DNA of 64,000 bases, taken from positions 27,975,340 to 28,039,339 of the forward strand of contig NC_059077.1 of NCBI RefSeq assembly GCF_020497125.1, given 5' to 3'. The position numbers and the translations under genes are program-made. The stretch comes from Mauremys mutica. Lineage: Eukaryota > Chordata > Testudines > Geoemydidae. The notes under the pieces are model-generated. The model did no database searches, was not told the DNA's origin, and saw nothing but the letters and a program-made list of their open reading frames with translations. This document shows positions 33,688 through 44,379 of the stretch, piece after piece; position 1 is the stretch's first letter, and each line of letters opens with the position of its first letter.

Positions 33688-34434
33688 TCAAGATTTTCCA
33701 TGCATCACCAGGTCCATAACGTGGGACAATACTGGGTCAACGCGAGTTGCCTTCTTTATCTGAGTAGCAGTGATGGGTGTATTCTCTACCTGTTCAAAGT
33801 AGAAGATTTCCTTTTGGGCACTATCTTGGTGTTTGACCGGCAAAGGCAACCTTGAGAGGCCATCTGCATTGCCGTGCAGAGTGGATTTCTGATATTTGAT
33901 TTCATATGTGTGTGCTGAAAGTAACAATGCCCAACGTTGCATACGACTAGCAGCTAATGGGGGAATGCCTGTGTAGGGTCCAAAAATTGATGTCAGAGGT
34001 CGATGGTCTGTGAGAAGAATAAATTTTCGCCCAAACAGGTACTGATGAAACTTCCGAATTCCAAAAACAATTCCTAATGCCTCACGTTCGATTTGGGCGT
34101 AGTTAGTTTCTGCTTTGCTTAGAGTGCGTGAAGCAAAAGCAATAGGTCTCTCTTCTCCTGAAGGCATAATATGTGACACGACTGCTCCCACTCCATAAGG
34201 GGAGGCATCGCAGGCCAATTGCAGTGGTAAGGATGGATCAAAGTGCGTTAGAACTTCAGAATTTAGCAATGCATCCTTAGCTTTGTTAAACGCAACATCA
34301 CAGGCTTCAGTCCACTTCCAGGCCTTGTTCTGCCCAAGGAGCTCATGAAGTGGTTTTAGCAGTTTGGCTAACTGTGAGATGAACTTTCCATAATAGTTCA
34401 GGAGTCCTAGAAACGAGCGCAGCTGGCTTACATT
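33688..34434 (-). pseudogene. Gypsy RNase H segment between two TGA codons
   Basis: Open in the same frame as the flanking parts, bounded by TGA at 34435-34437 and at 33688-33690. RNase H signatures: ACDASPYGVGAVVSH, IAFASRTLSKAETNYAQIER, LLTDHRPL, then a tether and an HxGNADGLSRL stretch. It follows the RT connection (QLRSFLGLLNYYGKF) at its start. The domain degrades RNA in RNA-DNA hybrids during reverse transcription. Each TGA is one change from a common codon (CGA or TGG), so point mutation is the simplest cause. Confidence 0.92.
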
Positions 34435-36411
34435 TCAAGGTGGGGGAGCCTCCACAATAGCTTTACCTTTTGCAGGGGCCTTATGAAGACCTGCAGAATC
34501 AATGATGTGTCCCAAATATTCAACAGAGGGCTTGAAGAATTCACACTTGTCTTTGCGAACTCGTAGGCCATACTCTTCCAGTCTTTGTAGGGTAGCCTCT
34601 AAATTCTTTAAGTGATCCTCTTCATTTCTTCCAGTGACCAGGATATCATCCAGATAGCACTGAACTCCTGACAAGCCACACAAGATCTGGTCCATAGCCC
34701 TCTGGAACAGGGCGGGAGCAGATGTTATTCCGAAGGGTAGGCGACAGTATCGATAAAGCCCCTTATGAGTCACAATAGTCAACAGCTCTTGGGACTTTTC
34801 ATCGACGTGCATCTGTAAATATGCTTGACTCAGATCAATCTTACTGAACTTTTGTCCCCCAGCCAGGCCTGCGAAGAGGTCATCGATGCGGGGAAGCGGG
34901 TATTGCTCTGCACACAACACTGGGTTGACAGTGACTTTAAAATCACCGCAAATCCGGAGAGAGCTATCTTTCTTCACGATTGGAACGATAGGAGTGGCCC
35001 ATGAGCTATGGGTAACTGGTATTAGGACTCCATTGGTGACCAGGCGCTCCAGGTCTGCTTCAACTTTTGGCCTGATGGCATATGGCACAGTTCGGGCTTT
35101 CAGATATTTTGGTGGACTGTCAGGTTTAATGTTCAATGTCACAGTGATTCCCTTCATACTTCCCAAATCATCTCCAAAAACAGCAGCATGTTTCCTTAGA
35201 ATAGGGGTTAGACTGGTTTCTTCTTTAGTCATCCGGTGCACTTCTGCCCAGTTCAGTTGAATCTTCCCAAGCCAAGACCTACCCATTAAGGCTGGGTAGT
35301 CACCTCTCACCACAAACAGTGGCAATTTAGCCGCCTGTCCATTGAGCTCCACCTTAACATCAATAGTGCCCAACATGGGCACAGCTTCACCTGTATACGT
35401 CTTCAGAACAGTTTTTGTTGCCTTAAGCGGAAGATGCTGTAGCTTTTCCTTATACACAGTCTCAGGAACCAGCGAGACAGCTGCACCGGTGTCTAGTTCC
35501 ATGCGTATAGGTTTGCCCTCCAATAAAGGGGTTACCCAGTATTCATGTGAGCCCGCTGCCAAAGACAAAACATGCAGTGGCACTTCCTCTTGTGAGGAGG
35601 TGTCACCTTGATCATCCTGGGTCTGCTCTAGGGTATGCAAGGTTCCTCTTTTTGTCGGCCAGACCACAGGCCTCTTTTTCTTTTGTTTACAGGCATACTC
35701 AATGTGTCCCTTTTTGCCACAGTGTCGACACACCAGGTCCTTACACCAGCATTCTGATGCCTGGTGACCCAGCTTACCACAGCGGTAACATTCTTGACTC
35801 TGCACCGTTTTGTGGGTCAGTTCTTGTGACACTTTTTGCACCCTAGGGGATGCAGCGATGTATTGTGCCTCCCTTGTAGCCAGTTCCATGGAGACAGCAA
35901 TATCAACAGCCTTCTGTAATGTAAGCTGAGCCTCTGTCAGTAGGCGCTTCCGTATAACTTCACTGCAGAGGCCACACACTAACCTGTCACGCAGGGCATC
36001 ATTTAACATCTCTTTAAATTCACAGTGTTCTGCTAGCTTTTTTAAAATGGCTACAAATTGTACAACTGTTTCATCTTCCTTTTGGTCTCTTTTGTGGAAC
36101 CTATATCTTTCAGCAATTACCAGTGGTTTTGGGGAGAAATGAGACCCCAGGATTTCCACAATGTCACTGTAAGATTTAGTCTCAGGCTTAACAGGGTGTA
36201 GTAAGCTGCGTAGCAGAGAGTAGGTTTTAGTCCCTACAACAGTTAAGAATATTGGCACCTTCTTCGCTTCTGTAATGTCATTTGCAATACCAAAAAGCTC
36301 AAAACGCTCAGTATACACATGCCACTGCTCTGTATTCTCATCAAAAGGCTCCAGGGGCCTGGTCAGAGTAGCCATGATTTTTAGTTTCACTTTCACAGTC
36401 AGTGCAAACAA
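34435..36411 (-). pseudogene. Gypsy gag-protease-RT segment
   Basis: 658 codons open. The likely start is the internal Met at 36375 (MATLTRPLEPF) and not the first Met at 36411, because the former begins the conserved gag. Numbering from 36411: capsid-like region about 15-190; two CCHC zinc knuckles at 208-221 (CYRCGKLGHQASEC) and 228-241; aspartic protease DTGA at 307-310; RT about 430-640 with KIDLSQAYLQ at 524 and the catalytic YLDD at 586-589. All of these are intact. It ends at a TGA just after the RT, before the RNase H. Gag and pol are fused in one frame, without a frameshift site. Confidence 0.95.
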
Positions 36412-36477
36412 GCAGCTTTTTTTGTTTGTTTGTTCTTTACCTTAACTTCTACTTCCTTCTGTTACTGGAGCAGCACC

Positions 36478-36497
36478 GAATCCCACCCTCGTCGCCA
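36478..36497 (-). promoter_or_regulatory. Primer binding site, tRNA-Ser type
   Basis: On the minus strand TGGCGACGAGGGTGGGATTC starts one base after the 5' LTR. It begins TGG (pairs with tRNA CCA) and complements the 3' end of vertebrate tRNA-Ser(GCT) as I remember it, with one mismatch in about 20. Confidence 0.7.
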
Positions 36498-36498
36498 G

Positions 36499-36691
36499 TG
36501 TTATATCCTTGGGGCAGCCAGTGTAGGAAGCAATCACTTGAGGCCAGAGAGCAGGCAGCTAACCAAAACCTCCATTTTATTTACAGATATACAGAGAGCT
36601 CACTCAGCTGGTTGAAACCGGCTGAGCTAACCCATAATAATCTAACTCAGTTGCCATAGCAACAAAAACCATGACAACCAAATACACAACA
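36499..36691 (-). repeat. 5' LTR of the Gypsy element
   Basis: 193 bases. Reads TGTTGTGTATTTGG...GGATATAACA on the minus strand, the element's direction. Short LTRs under 200 bases are unusual but known in some Gypsy lineages. Confidence 0.95.
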
Positions 36692-36827
36692 CTCACCCCA
36701 CACCTGGATATGCCCACACTAAGCCCCTCCACACTTGGATCCTGCTGAGCTGAGCCTGCCTGTCCCACACCTAGTGCATCTGGCAACAGAGGGGCAGGGC
36801 ATGGGGTGTTTCTGGGGTCTGCGAGCT

Positions 36828-37115
36828 ATTGTTCTCCATGTCCACTGGGGGTAGGAGAAGAAGTAATGGGCTTAATTTGTAGCAAGGGAGATTTAAATTA
36901 GAGATTAGGAAAACCTTTTTAACTATAAGGGCAGTTAAGATCTATAATAGGCTTCCAAGGGAGGTTGTGGAATCCCCATCAATGGATGTTTTTAAGAACA
37001 GGTTAGACAAATACCTGTCAGGGGTTGGCTAGGTTTACTTCATCCTGCCTCAGTGCAGGGGGCTGGACTTGATGACTTCTTGAGGTCCCTGCCAGACGCA
37101 CATTTCTATGATATC
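36828..37115 (+). repeat. CR1 LINE 3' end
   Basis: AAGAAGTAATGGGCTTAATT, GGGAGGTTGTGGAATCCCCA, ACAGGTTAGACAAATACCTG, GGCTGGACTTGATGACTTCT, TGAGGTCCCTGCCAG, ending TTTCTATGATAT. This is the classic CR1 3' region, sense orientation, truncated at the 5' side near the minisatellite. Confidence 0.88.
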
Positions 37116-37588
37116 TTGCTGCTTATAGAGTGGGCAAATCAGGCCAGGAGTTCCCCAGAATGCTGCTATTATCTTCAGCAATCTTGTTGCAGAAGATCAG
37201 AATGGCAAGTACTCCCTCATTTGGCGCTTGTTTTGTCCAAGTTCAAGTTTTTCCATGTCTAGTTATGAGTTACTGATATCACATATCACTGATACTGTTT
37301 CCTTGTGCTCCAGGTACATTCTCTCCTTAGATGTTATGTATTTTATTCTTTCCTCCCTTTTATACACACACTTGATAAATGCAGCAAATTGCCTGTGTAC
37401 AGGCACATGGCATTCTCCCGCACCAAGGTTGTCTCCTTCTTTATGAGAACGATTTTTTTTTCAAGGAAGGCATTCCTCACCCACCTTGACTGTGTGCAGA
37501 GCTTATGCTATAGCCTTTTGTTTGTTTTTGATAGCCAGTTGCTTGTTTGTTGTGGGCATGGTGAGAGAGAGAAAAACAGCAACTGAAT
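37116..37588. other. No gene recognised
   Basis: Short ORFs at 37228-37586 have no domain. A T-rich TTTTATTTTATT run at the right edge is part of the next insertion's target duplication. Confidence 0.5.
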
Positions 37589-37601
37589 CTTTTATTTTAT
37601 T

Positions 37602-37804
37602 AAGTATCAGAGGGGTAGCCGTGTTAGTCTGGATCTGTAAAAGCAGCAAAGAATCCTGTGGCACCTATAGACTAACAGACGTTTTGCAGCATGAGCTTTC
37701 GTGAGTGAATACCCACTTTGTTGGATGCAAGTGGGTATTCACCCACGAAAGCTCATGCTGCAAAACGTCTGTTAGTCTATAAGGTGCCACAGGATTCTTT
37801 GCTG
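37602..37804. mobile_element. Fold-back dimer insertion with 13-bp TSD
   Basis: The left arm (37637-37718, AAAGCAGCAAAGAATCCTGT ... GTGAATACCCACTT) is the near-perfect reverse complement of the right arm (37728-37808). Only the left side carries the extra 5' piece AAGTATCAGAGGGGTAGCCG. The flanks CTTTTATTTTATT at 37589-37601 and 37805-37817 match over 13 bases. The right flank is partly T-rich, but the duplication is exact. The arms are the same family as 25540-25676. A retroposed, template-switched dimer fits best. Confidence 0.85.
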
Positions 37805-37817
37805 CTTTTATTTTATT

Positions 37818-38530
37818 GTCTCTGTGAGTCTTAACATGAACATGTAAATCAGCTTCTCAAGTGCAGAGTCCAGTATTAGCCCAGTTTCCCTGCCTTATGT
37901 CTAACAATTAAACATAATTTGATAAAGAAAATCACACGGTGATGTGGCTCTATTATGACCAGCAGAACCATAAACTAGGAGAAATTGCCTTTGTTTGAGC
38001 ATTTACTTCTATTAAAGTGCAAAGCATATTAGCCTTTCACCTACCCACATTTTGGAGACTCTAAAGAGAACATGTTGTTTTGAAAAGAAGGCCCAGAAAA
38101 CAGGAAAAACTGCAGTGTCTCATCATTTCTTTCTTGCTCCCAGTTCATGCATTTATTATTAGAATTAACTTACAAGAAAACCTTATTAAGCCTGATCTCG
38201 TCACTAAAGAAAAAGCTCACAGGGACAGGAAGCATGGAATTCAATGGAAAACAGTTTCATTAATGAGGTTAGCAACAGCAGGAACACAATGATTTGAGTG
38301 TGATACACTCAAAAATGAAACAACAAAAACAGGTTTGGATGTAGGTTAAGTGGAGGACACTCTTAGCCCTGTCAAAGCAATTTGATATGACAGGAAGAAG
38401 CACTGTCCAAAAAACTGGAAATCAAATTGAATAGTCTCTACAATCACTCTTTGTTAGTTTAACAGGGCAGCCAACACATGCCCACATGAGTAATTCATTA
38501 AGACATACATCCAAATGATTGTTCTAATTC
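37818..38530. other. No gene recognised
   Basis: AT-rich; the ORF at 38080-38292 shows no domain. Confidence 0.55.
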
Positions 38531-38531
38531 A

Positions 38532-38830
38532 GTCATCCCCAAACTGTGGAGCACGCCCCCTAGGGCACGGAATAACATTCAGGGAGTGCAGGGGAGCCAG
38601 GTCAGCCCCCACCAGAGAACTGGGGAGGGAGCACTGCTCTGCCCCAGCTCCACTCTGGCTCCAGCCCCCAGTTGAGGCTTCAGCTCCTGGCCCCAACCGT
38701 GGCTCAGCCCTGGCCTGGCTCCTGACTCCAGCCCCCGTGCTCCCAGCCACGGCTTCTGCTCCCAGCTGCAGCTCCTGGCCCTGGCCACTGCTCCACTGTG
38801 TGTCAGTGTGCCAGCAAGGTCTGAGGCCTT
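38532..38830. mobile_element. hAT-type element, one end only
   Basis: CAGTCATCCCCAAACTGTGG, AGCACGCCCCCTAGGGCACG resembles the CAGTGGTTCCCAAACTGTGG-type hAT terminus. A GC-rich core of CCAGCTCC/GGCTCCAG units follows. No matching right terminus was found, so it is truncated or the end has decayed. ORFs inside are composition artefacts. Confidence 0.55.
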
Positions 38831-38993
38831 TTTCTTTAGTAAGCAGCTGCAGCCATAAGCTAAGAAGCAGAAAGTCACATCTTCATATTCCATCTAAATT
38901 ACGTTAAAACAATATAATACTGGGCTGTGAAGAAGGCACTCCGGTCCTAATAGATCTTAAAATGTTTAAAGAAAACTTTTTTTGATTGAATTC

Positions 38994-39592
38994 TGTCTGG
39001 CAAGGAATCACTTATCAACAGTTGTGATTGTGAAATCAATACTACTTTATTGTTTTGCCTTTATGGTCCCTACTTCTCTATTGTTTAGCTGAATGGTCTC
39101 TGGTTCTTTGATTGTTTCTGTTGCATAACTAATTTTGCAAGATTTAAATGAACTACAGTGGTGGAGTCTGATTGGTTAAAGAATTGTCTTGTAATGGGCT
39201 AGGATTGGTGAAAAACACTGTTTTGTAGTACTTTAATTTACGATTGGTGAAGGTACAGCTAAGCAGCACTCAAAGTTTAACTATGTAAACTGGGGTCCAG
39301 AAGGAAGTTCTTTGGAACCTAACTCTAGGACACAACTCTAGGTCCCCAAACAACCTGATCCTGACGGGCCACTGAGAAAAGTTCATCTGCCTTATTGGGA
39401 GTGGTGAGCATTGTATGCCTAGCATGTGCATTCTTTTTTGGTAACTGTTAATAAACAAAGGTTAGAATATTACTTTGTAAGGTTCTTTCACGGGTAAAAG
39501 GCCCTGCAAACCCACAGAAGATTATGCCCTGATCCCTAGGAACTGGGTGAGGGTGGGTACTTGAATTAACCAGGTTATGCCCTGAGCCTTAG
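38994..39592 (+). promoter_or_regulatory. LTR-like promoter module
   Basis: Three CCAAT-type motifs in the same orientation (GATTGGTTAAAG near 39169, GGATTGGTGA near 39203, CGATTGGTGA near 39241) precede an AATAAA in TTAATAAACAAAGG near 39449. The arrangement resembles U3-R of a retroviral LTR starting TGTCTGGCAAGG. No TSD was found and no retroviral genes follow. Confidence 0.42.
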
Positions 39593-40253
39593 TGTAGTGA
39601 AGTGGAGAGACCTCCCACTGAGTCAGAGGGGGAGGAACCACTCTCTGAGCCTAGGTGGGCGGAGCCAGGGCATGCCTGCCCCTCCCACCAGAAGTTAAGG
39701 GGTGGGATAGGAAGTATAAAGGGCAGGTCCTGGAGTTTAGCTGGGCTGCAGTCACCAGAGGAGACAGATGCCTTCTGCCCGGTCCTGAGCCTGGGGACCA
39801 AATGGGAGCCCCACTGAGCTGAGGACTGACCAGAGTTGCAGGAGCCACCACCTGATCGAGACAGCAAAGATTCATTGGGACTGCCGCTGGTTATGTACCC
39901 TGGGGAGATGGAGGACACCCACGGATCCAGGTACACCCTGAGGGGAGGGGAGGAAGTGGCCCAGGGACAGCTGACTCCAGTCTGGCTGGATTGCTGCCTG
40001 AAACGTGGTCAGTGTTTTGCCACTGGATTCCCTGCTGACCCAGTGGCAGAACACTCCACTGCTGTCAGGGCCCTGGGCTGGGACATGGTGGAGTCAGGTG
40101 GGTCTGGGTCCCTGTACCCCCTGCCGCCCCACCCCTGGGGTGGCAGCCTCCCCACCATAGGCCAGGTGGCCTGTGTTAGCCTACTATCTGCCAAAGTTAG
40201 GATGCTAGACTATTCTTTGCTCTGCCCTCCCTGAGAGCCTGGCTTCCTACACA
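39593..40253 (+). mobile_element. LTR-like repeat with TATA box
   Basis: Starts TGTAGTGAAG and ends CTTCCTACACA, imperfect inverted termini. It contains GAAGTATAAAGGGCAG (TATAAA at 39715-39720). I recall the sequence as an abundant turtle LTR-like repeat. It directly abuts the preceding module, so both could be parts of one element. Overlapping ORFs are not supported. Confidence 0.45.
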
Positions 40254-42570
40254 GGACTGAACTGGAGATCATCCATACTGTTGGTGCTATATTCTAATCC
40301 CTTTCCGTTATAGATGTGGTATTTCTGTCTAACTTTTGCAACCTTAGGCTAAAGGCAGCAGAGGTATTTGGTACATTGCTCGTTCCGTGGCCACTTACTG
40401 TGACAATTCAGGATTAATTAGGGAGACCACCTCTACTCAACTGAGCACCTGCTGTTGCTCCTCTGAGAAAAAGCAACTTGACTGCAATTCTACCAGCCAG
40501 CTGAGGGTAGAATAGGCACTGACCAGACTAGGACCATACATATTGTCCACCATTTTGGGCTGTCTTGTTCATCATGTAGCTGCCTGTGCATTCATTCATA
40601 CTGTTTCATTATACCCTCACATACACTCCCTGTTGGTCACAGCACCCCTTTGTGCCATTTCACCTCCTTGTGCCGCAGGGCATGGAAGAGCAAGGTCCAG
40701 CACCAAGTAATGTTCATCAGAGTTTGTCCAGTTTTCTACCATTTTTCCTTTAAGCAGGTCTCTTAAATAAGTAAATATATGTATCAAATAGTTCTGCTCT
40801 ATTTCTTAGCAAAATTATCTGATCTCCCTCCTCCATTATTTTCTTGTAATTCTGTGGTGTATGTATCCCCTCTTTTGTATACCTCATTAGATATACATTT
40901 ATAAAAGGGATCAATATGTACTACCAAATGGTTTAATTATTTCAGAATGGCATGAACACAAAACTCTGCAGTACTATTTTCAAATACCACATTTGAACAA
41001 TATCATTGGACATTGCAAAACACCCAGAGGAATCTTATATCCAAAACCAGTTGCATTTGAATAGAAAGATGAATTAACAGAGGGGAAAAAAAAGGACCCC
41101 ACTCAGCTTCACAGTTTTCTTTTGTTATTTACAGCTGTTATGGTATTAGGCAAACAAACATGTTAACTCCTTTCACTGAATGCACCAATTTAAATAAATT
41201 TGTCCTGCAGGGAACAAACAAACTGAAATTCCTCCAACAGCTACCATCTCTGTCTCTCACTATGCTAAATTGTTCTTGATAAATCACTGGGGTGCAACTT
41301 CTTAAGAAACCATCACTGGATAATTATCATCCAGTCTCAGCCCCTTTACCTCATTTTGGCTGCACAAGGGTCTACCTAGACAGCATACCTAGCCACTTGG
41401 GAATACCCTGACATAAGAAGGTTCCTTAAAAGGCATAGAGCTGGCTGCCCTGCCTCTTCGTCCCATAGCACAGGGACCATATAGGGGACGTGGCTGAGAA
41501 GAGGAAGGGCCTGATTAGAAGCAGAACTTCATTATGCTCTTGCTTATTTTCACCTGGTGCAACAGACATTAGGGGACCATTGCAACTGAACATACATTAT
41601 TGCAGCCCTCTAATTTACACCAGGGAGGCTCTTGGCACTGCTGAGACTATGGGATGCACAAAGGTAAATTAAAATCACTCCACCATTCCCCCTCACCCAC
41701 TCCATTCCTGCACAGCAGGTAGCTTGGCTAGAAGGGCACAGGTCCAGTGAGTGGAAATTGTACACTAGAACCTGAGCAACAGCAAGTGCCCAGGCATAAA
41801 GCTGGTCCCCATTTTGTGAGATCTTGCTGGCTGCTGATTAGGGTTCCTTCTTCCAGGAAACACATGTCAGAGCCATGTGCTAGCCCACAGAAGATAAAGA
41901 CAATAAGCAATCGGTGTATTCAGGAACAGAGTGACATCACCATCCAAGATATGCAAATTGATGGCTATTTCTCTCAGAAAAGTTCCCAGTTATCAGTTTC
42001 TTGTTTGCTTGAAGTTTTATGTGCAATACAAAGCCCAAAGGGAGGCCAGGTTATGTAAGACCTGTTTGTTTGTCTGACCCTCATATTCCACTGTGTTTAC
42101 ATTGTTTGTTTGTGAAACTTCTTGGGATCGATCAATTAAAATGCACTATTTGAACTTCAGGTACTGCACTGTAAATATGTCTCCAATTAACTTTAATTAT
42201 GCAGATTTAAATATCTTTTAAAAAACAACAACTTGTTTTCATACTGTTAAAATATGGGCTATGGTTTTCTTTTTTCCATTTCCTACTTAGTCCCCCTCTG
42301 AATGGCTCTGGATATAGTCTTGGTGCCTTGCAAACAGAATATTGTTAGTGTTTGCTCCCTCCTTGCCCAAATTAAAGTGATTCACTGATCTCTTTCCCTA
42401 TCCTTTTCTCTGTGTCCATCCATCTCCTTTACTTCTCCATTTCTCTGCTCATCCCCATCTCCTCTCTTCTCCCCTCCTCCCACCACCCAACAGTCTCCTC
42501 TGCCACTAAACTGAGGAACCTGTCTTCTAGCTCCTAATTCTTCTGCAGCTGAGCCAGATCTCTTAACTCT
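40254..42570. other. No gene recognised
   Basis: Mostly AT-rich unique DNA with a C/T-rich stretch at about 42400-42490. The ORF at 41747-42058 shows no domain. No intact repeat seen. Confidence 0.55.
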
Positions 42571-42574
42571 CTAG

Positions 42575-43167
42575 TGTCGGGGACTCGAACCCCAACAGCG
42601 AAGTTCGTTGTCTGACCGCAGAGAGACAGGCAACACCAGCAAGGTCCGATCAAAAGTTCTTTATTGACAAGTGCACGTATCAGTAAAGAACAGCTCGTAT
42701 CCGAAAAGAACCAGCCCCCCCTTTACAGCTTAGTATAGCTTATATAGACAGTTTTATTACGTCATAAATCATTTACTTAAGCAATCCACCCCCTTTGTTT
42801 AACAACTAGAAATTAGACACCTTTTAATATATACGCATGCCTAGTCTCTACAGCATTATATTATTAATATCTCAACAAGCGCCAAAGGTTAGGAATGTGA
42901 GGGAGTTAAAAACACACCGAACACTAAACCAGGGAGTTAGTCAGAACTGTGAGATGCTTGTGTTTTTTATCGGTCCTTCAAACACTGTGTCTTAACACAA
43001 CACAGCTGGCACCAGCCCCCTCACTTATCTTGCTCTTTCCCAGGGCTTTGTGAGACAATGGTGCCTGTCAGTATTTCACTCTGGGTTTTCCCAGAAACCT
43101 CTGCTAGCCTGATTTTAGTCAGGTTGGCATAACTGGTTTTGTGCTACATCTTTATTCAGGCCTAACA
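42575..43167 (-). mobile_element. Solo LTR with 4-bp TSD
   Basis: On the + strand it runs TGTCGGGGACTCGAACCCC ... TTCAGGCCTAACA, flanked by CTAG at 42571-42574 and 43168-43171. On the minus strand the parts are in order: TGTTAGGCC start, TATA box (TCTATATAAGC, about 42738), AATAAA (about 42660) and a TCCCCGACA end. The U3-R-U5 order plus 4-base TSD suits a gammaretrovirus-like LTR, 593 bases long. No proviral genes remain. Confidence 0.88.
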
Positions 43168-43171
43168 CTAG

Positions 43172-44371
43172 TTAAACTGGAATATGGGATCTTCTGATTG
43201 GACACCGTCTTCCTGCAAGGGAAATCCTTCCAGATTTCTAGGTTGTCCTCTCCCTCCAAGGCCCCCTAAACAGCTGGTTTATCTAGGTAATCTGACACCC
43301 TGAGGTGTGATAGTCCTTCTCCATACTCTCCTTCCTACCCTCTGAAATGCCTTTTCTTAACACGAACTTCAAAGCAAAACCCGATTCAAGCTGTAAAAGG
43401 AATTTTAGCAACGTCATAATGATTATTTGTCCCCTTAGTGCCAAAGGTGCAGTGCTGCCTCAATGGTTACTAGCATAAGCAGGAAGACTTTCTTTAGCTG
43501 AATTTCTGCAAAGCAGCTGGTTCCTGAACTTTTCAAACCATATGCATCCAGCTCCATACTGAACTCCCCTTTATCGTTATCTTACTCTTATTTGTATTAG
43601 TGAGCCACCATAAAACACAGACTGTTGTATTTGCAGTTGCAATCACCTCTAGACATGCTGTCAATATTTCTCCAGACCTTCTGTTTTGTTGGCTCTGGTT
43701 TGTCAACATACCACTCATTCAAAAGCAAATAAACCTTTACCCTGCTTGTCCAACCCATCAGTGGTCTATTTAGTGAAATTTCCAGAGTGAGTTCTCTACT
43801 AATTAAAAAATGGTAAATATGTTTGCACTTTCTCTCCCGTTAAAAGGAAATACTAATCACAAAGCATAATGTTCTTTTTGCCATTCTTTGGTTATTTGCA
43901 TTAATAGCAATAGCCTCTGTTTTGTAATACACTCTTAGTAAATGGGTTTTGCAACTGATTAAATACTTTGCTTTCGCTGCACCATTTGATGTGCGGGATG
44001 TGATAGCTGCATACAGATAAGAAACTGTGGCATTCAGATACTACAGGGATAGGCACCATATGACTACACAGAGAAAACCCATGAAATATTTTTATGAACA
44101 CATCACAAAGAAAAAGAAATACACAGGAAGAGGGGGGAAAAGCTATGAAATGATTCAGTGCCGAAGAAAGCATTTACAGTCAGCAAAATATTGCCTTCAG
44201 GGTGAGTATTTCTAAAGCATATTAAGTTTCCCTAAGCACCAAGCAAACAGAAAAGCTCCACAACCTCTGGTTCATCCCAATCTTGTGGGTACAGAGCCCT
44301 ACTTTATCAAAACTATTTTCACCCTTGACTTCCAAGCAGCCACTCATATCCCTTACTCTCAAATGGGAGAA
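43172..44371. other. No gene recognised
   Basis: No domain in the ORFs at 43533-43718, 43901-44173 and 44027-44215. Confidence 0.55.
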
Positions 44372-44379
44372 ATGGCAGG

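Larger units (their letters stand above)
32078..36691 (-). mobile_element. Ty3/Gypsy retrotransposon, nearly intact
   Basis: A full-length element of 4614 bases with two LTRs, PBS, PPT and a single gag-pol reading frame. It is flanked by CTCAC (32073-32077 and 36692-36696), a 5-base duplication normal for Gypsy. Gene order is capsid/zinc knuckles, protease, RT, RNase H, integrase, the Ty3/Gypsy order. There is no env. The LTRs differ by one substitution and one indel in about 192 bases, indicating recent insertion. Two in-frame TGA codons break the frame. The protein style suggests the Mag-related vertebrate lineage, at low confidence. Confidence 0.95.

Noticed and set aside
34886..35846. Plus-strand ORFs of 124, 89 and 99 codons
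   Set aside because: They are shadows of the minus-strand Gypsy gag-pol.
38515..38907. 130-codon plus-strand ORF
   Set aside because: Low-complexity reading of a GC-rich hAT core with mirrored minus frames.
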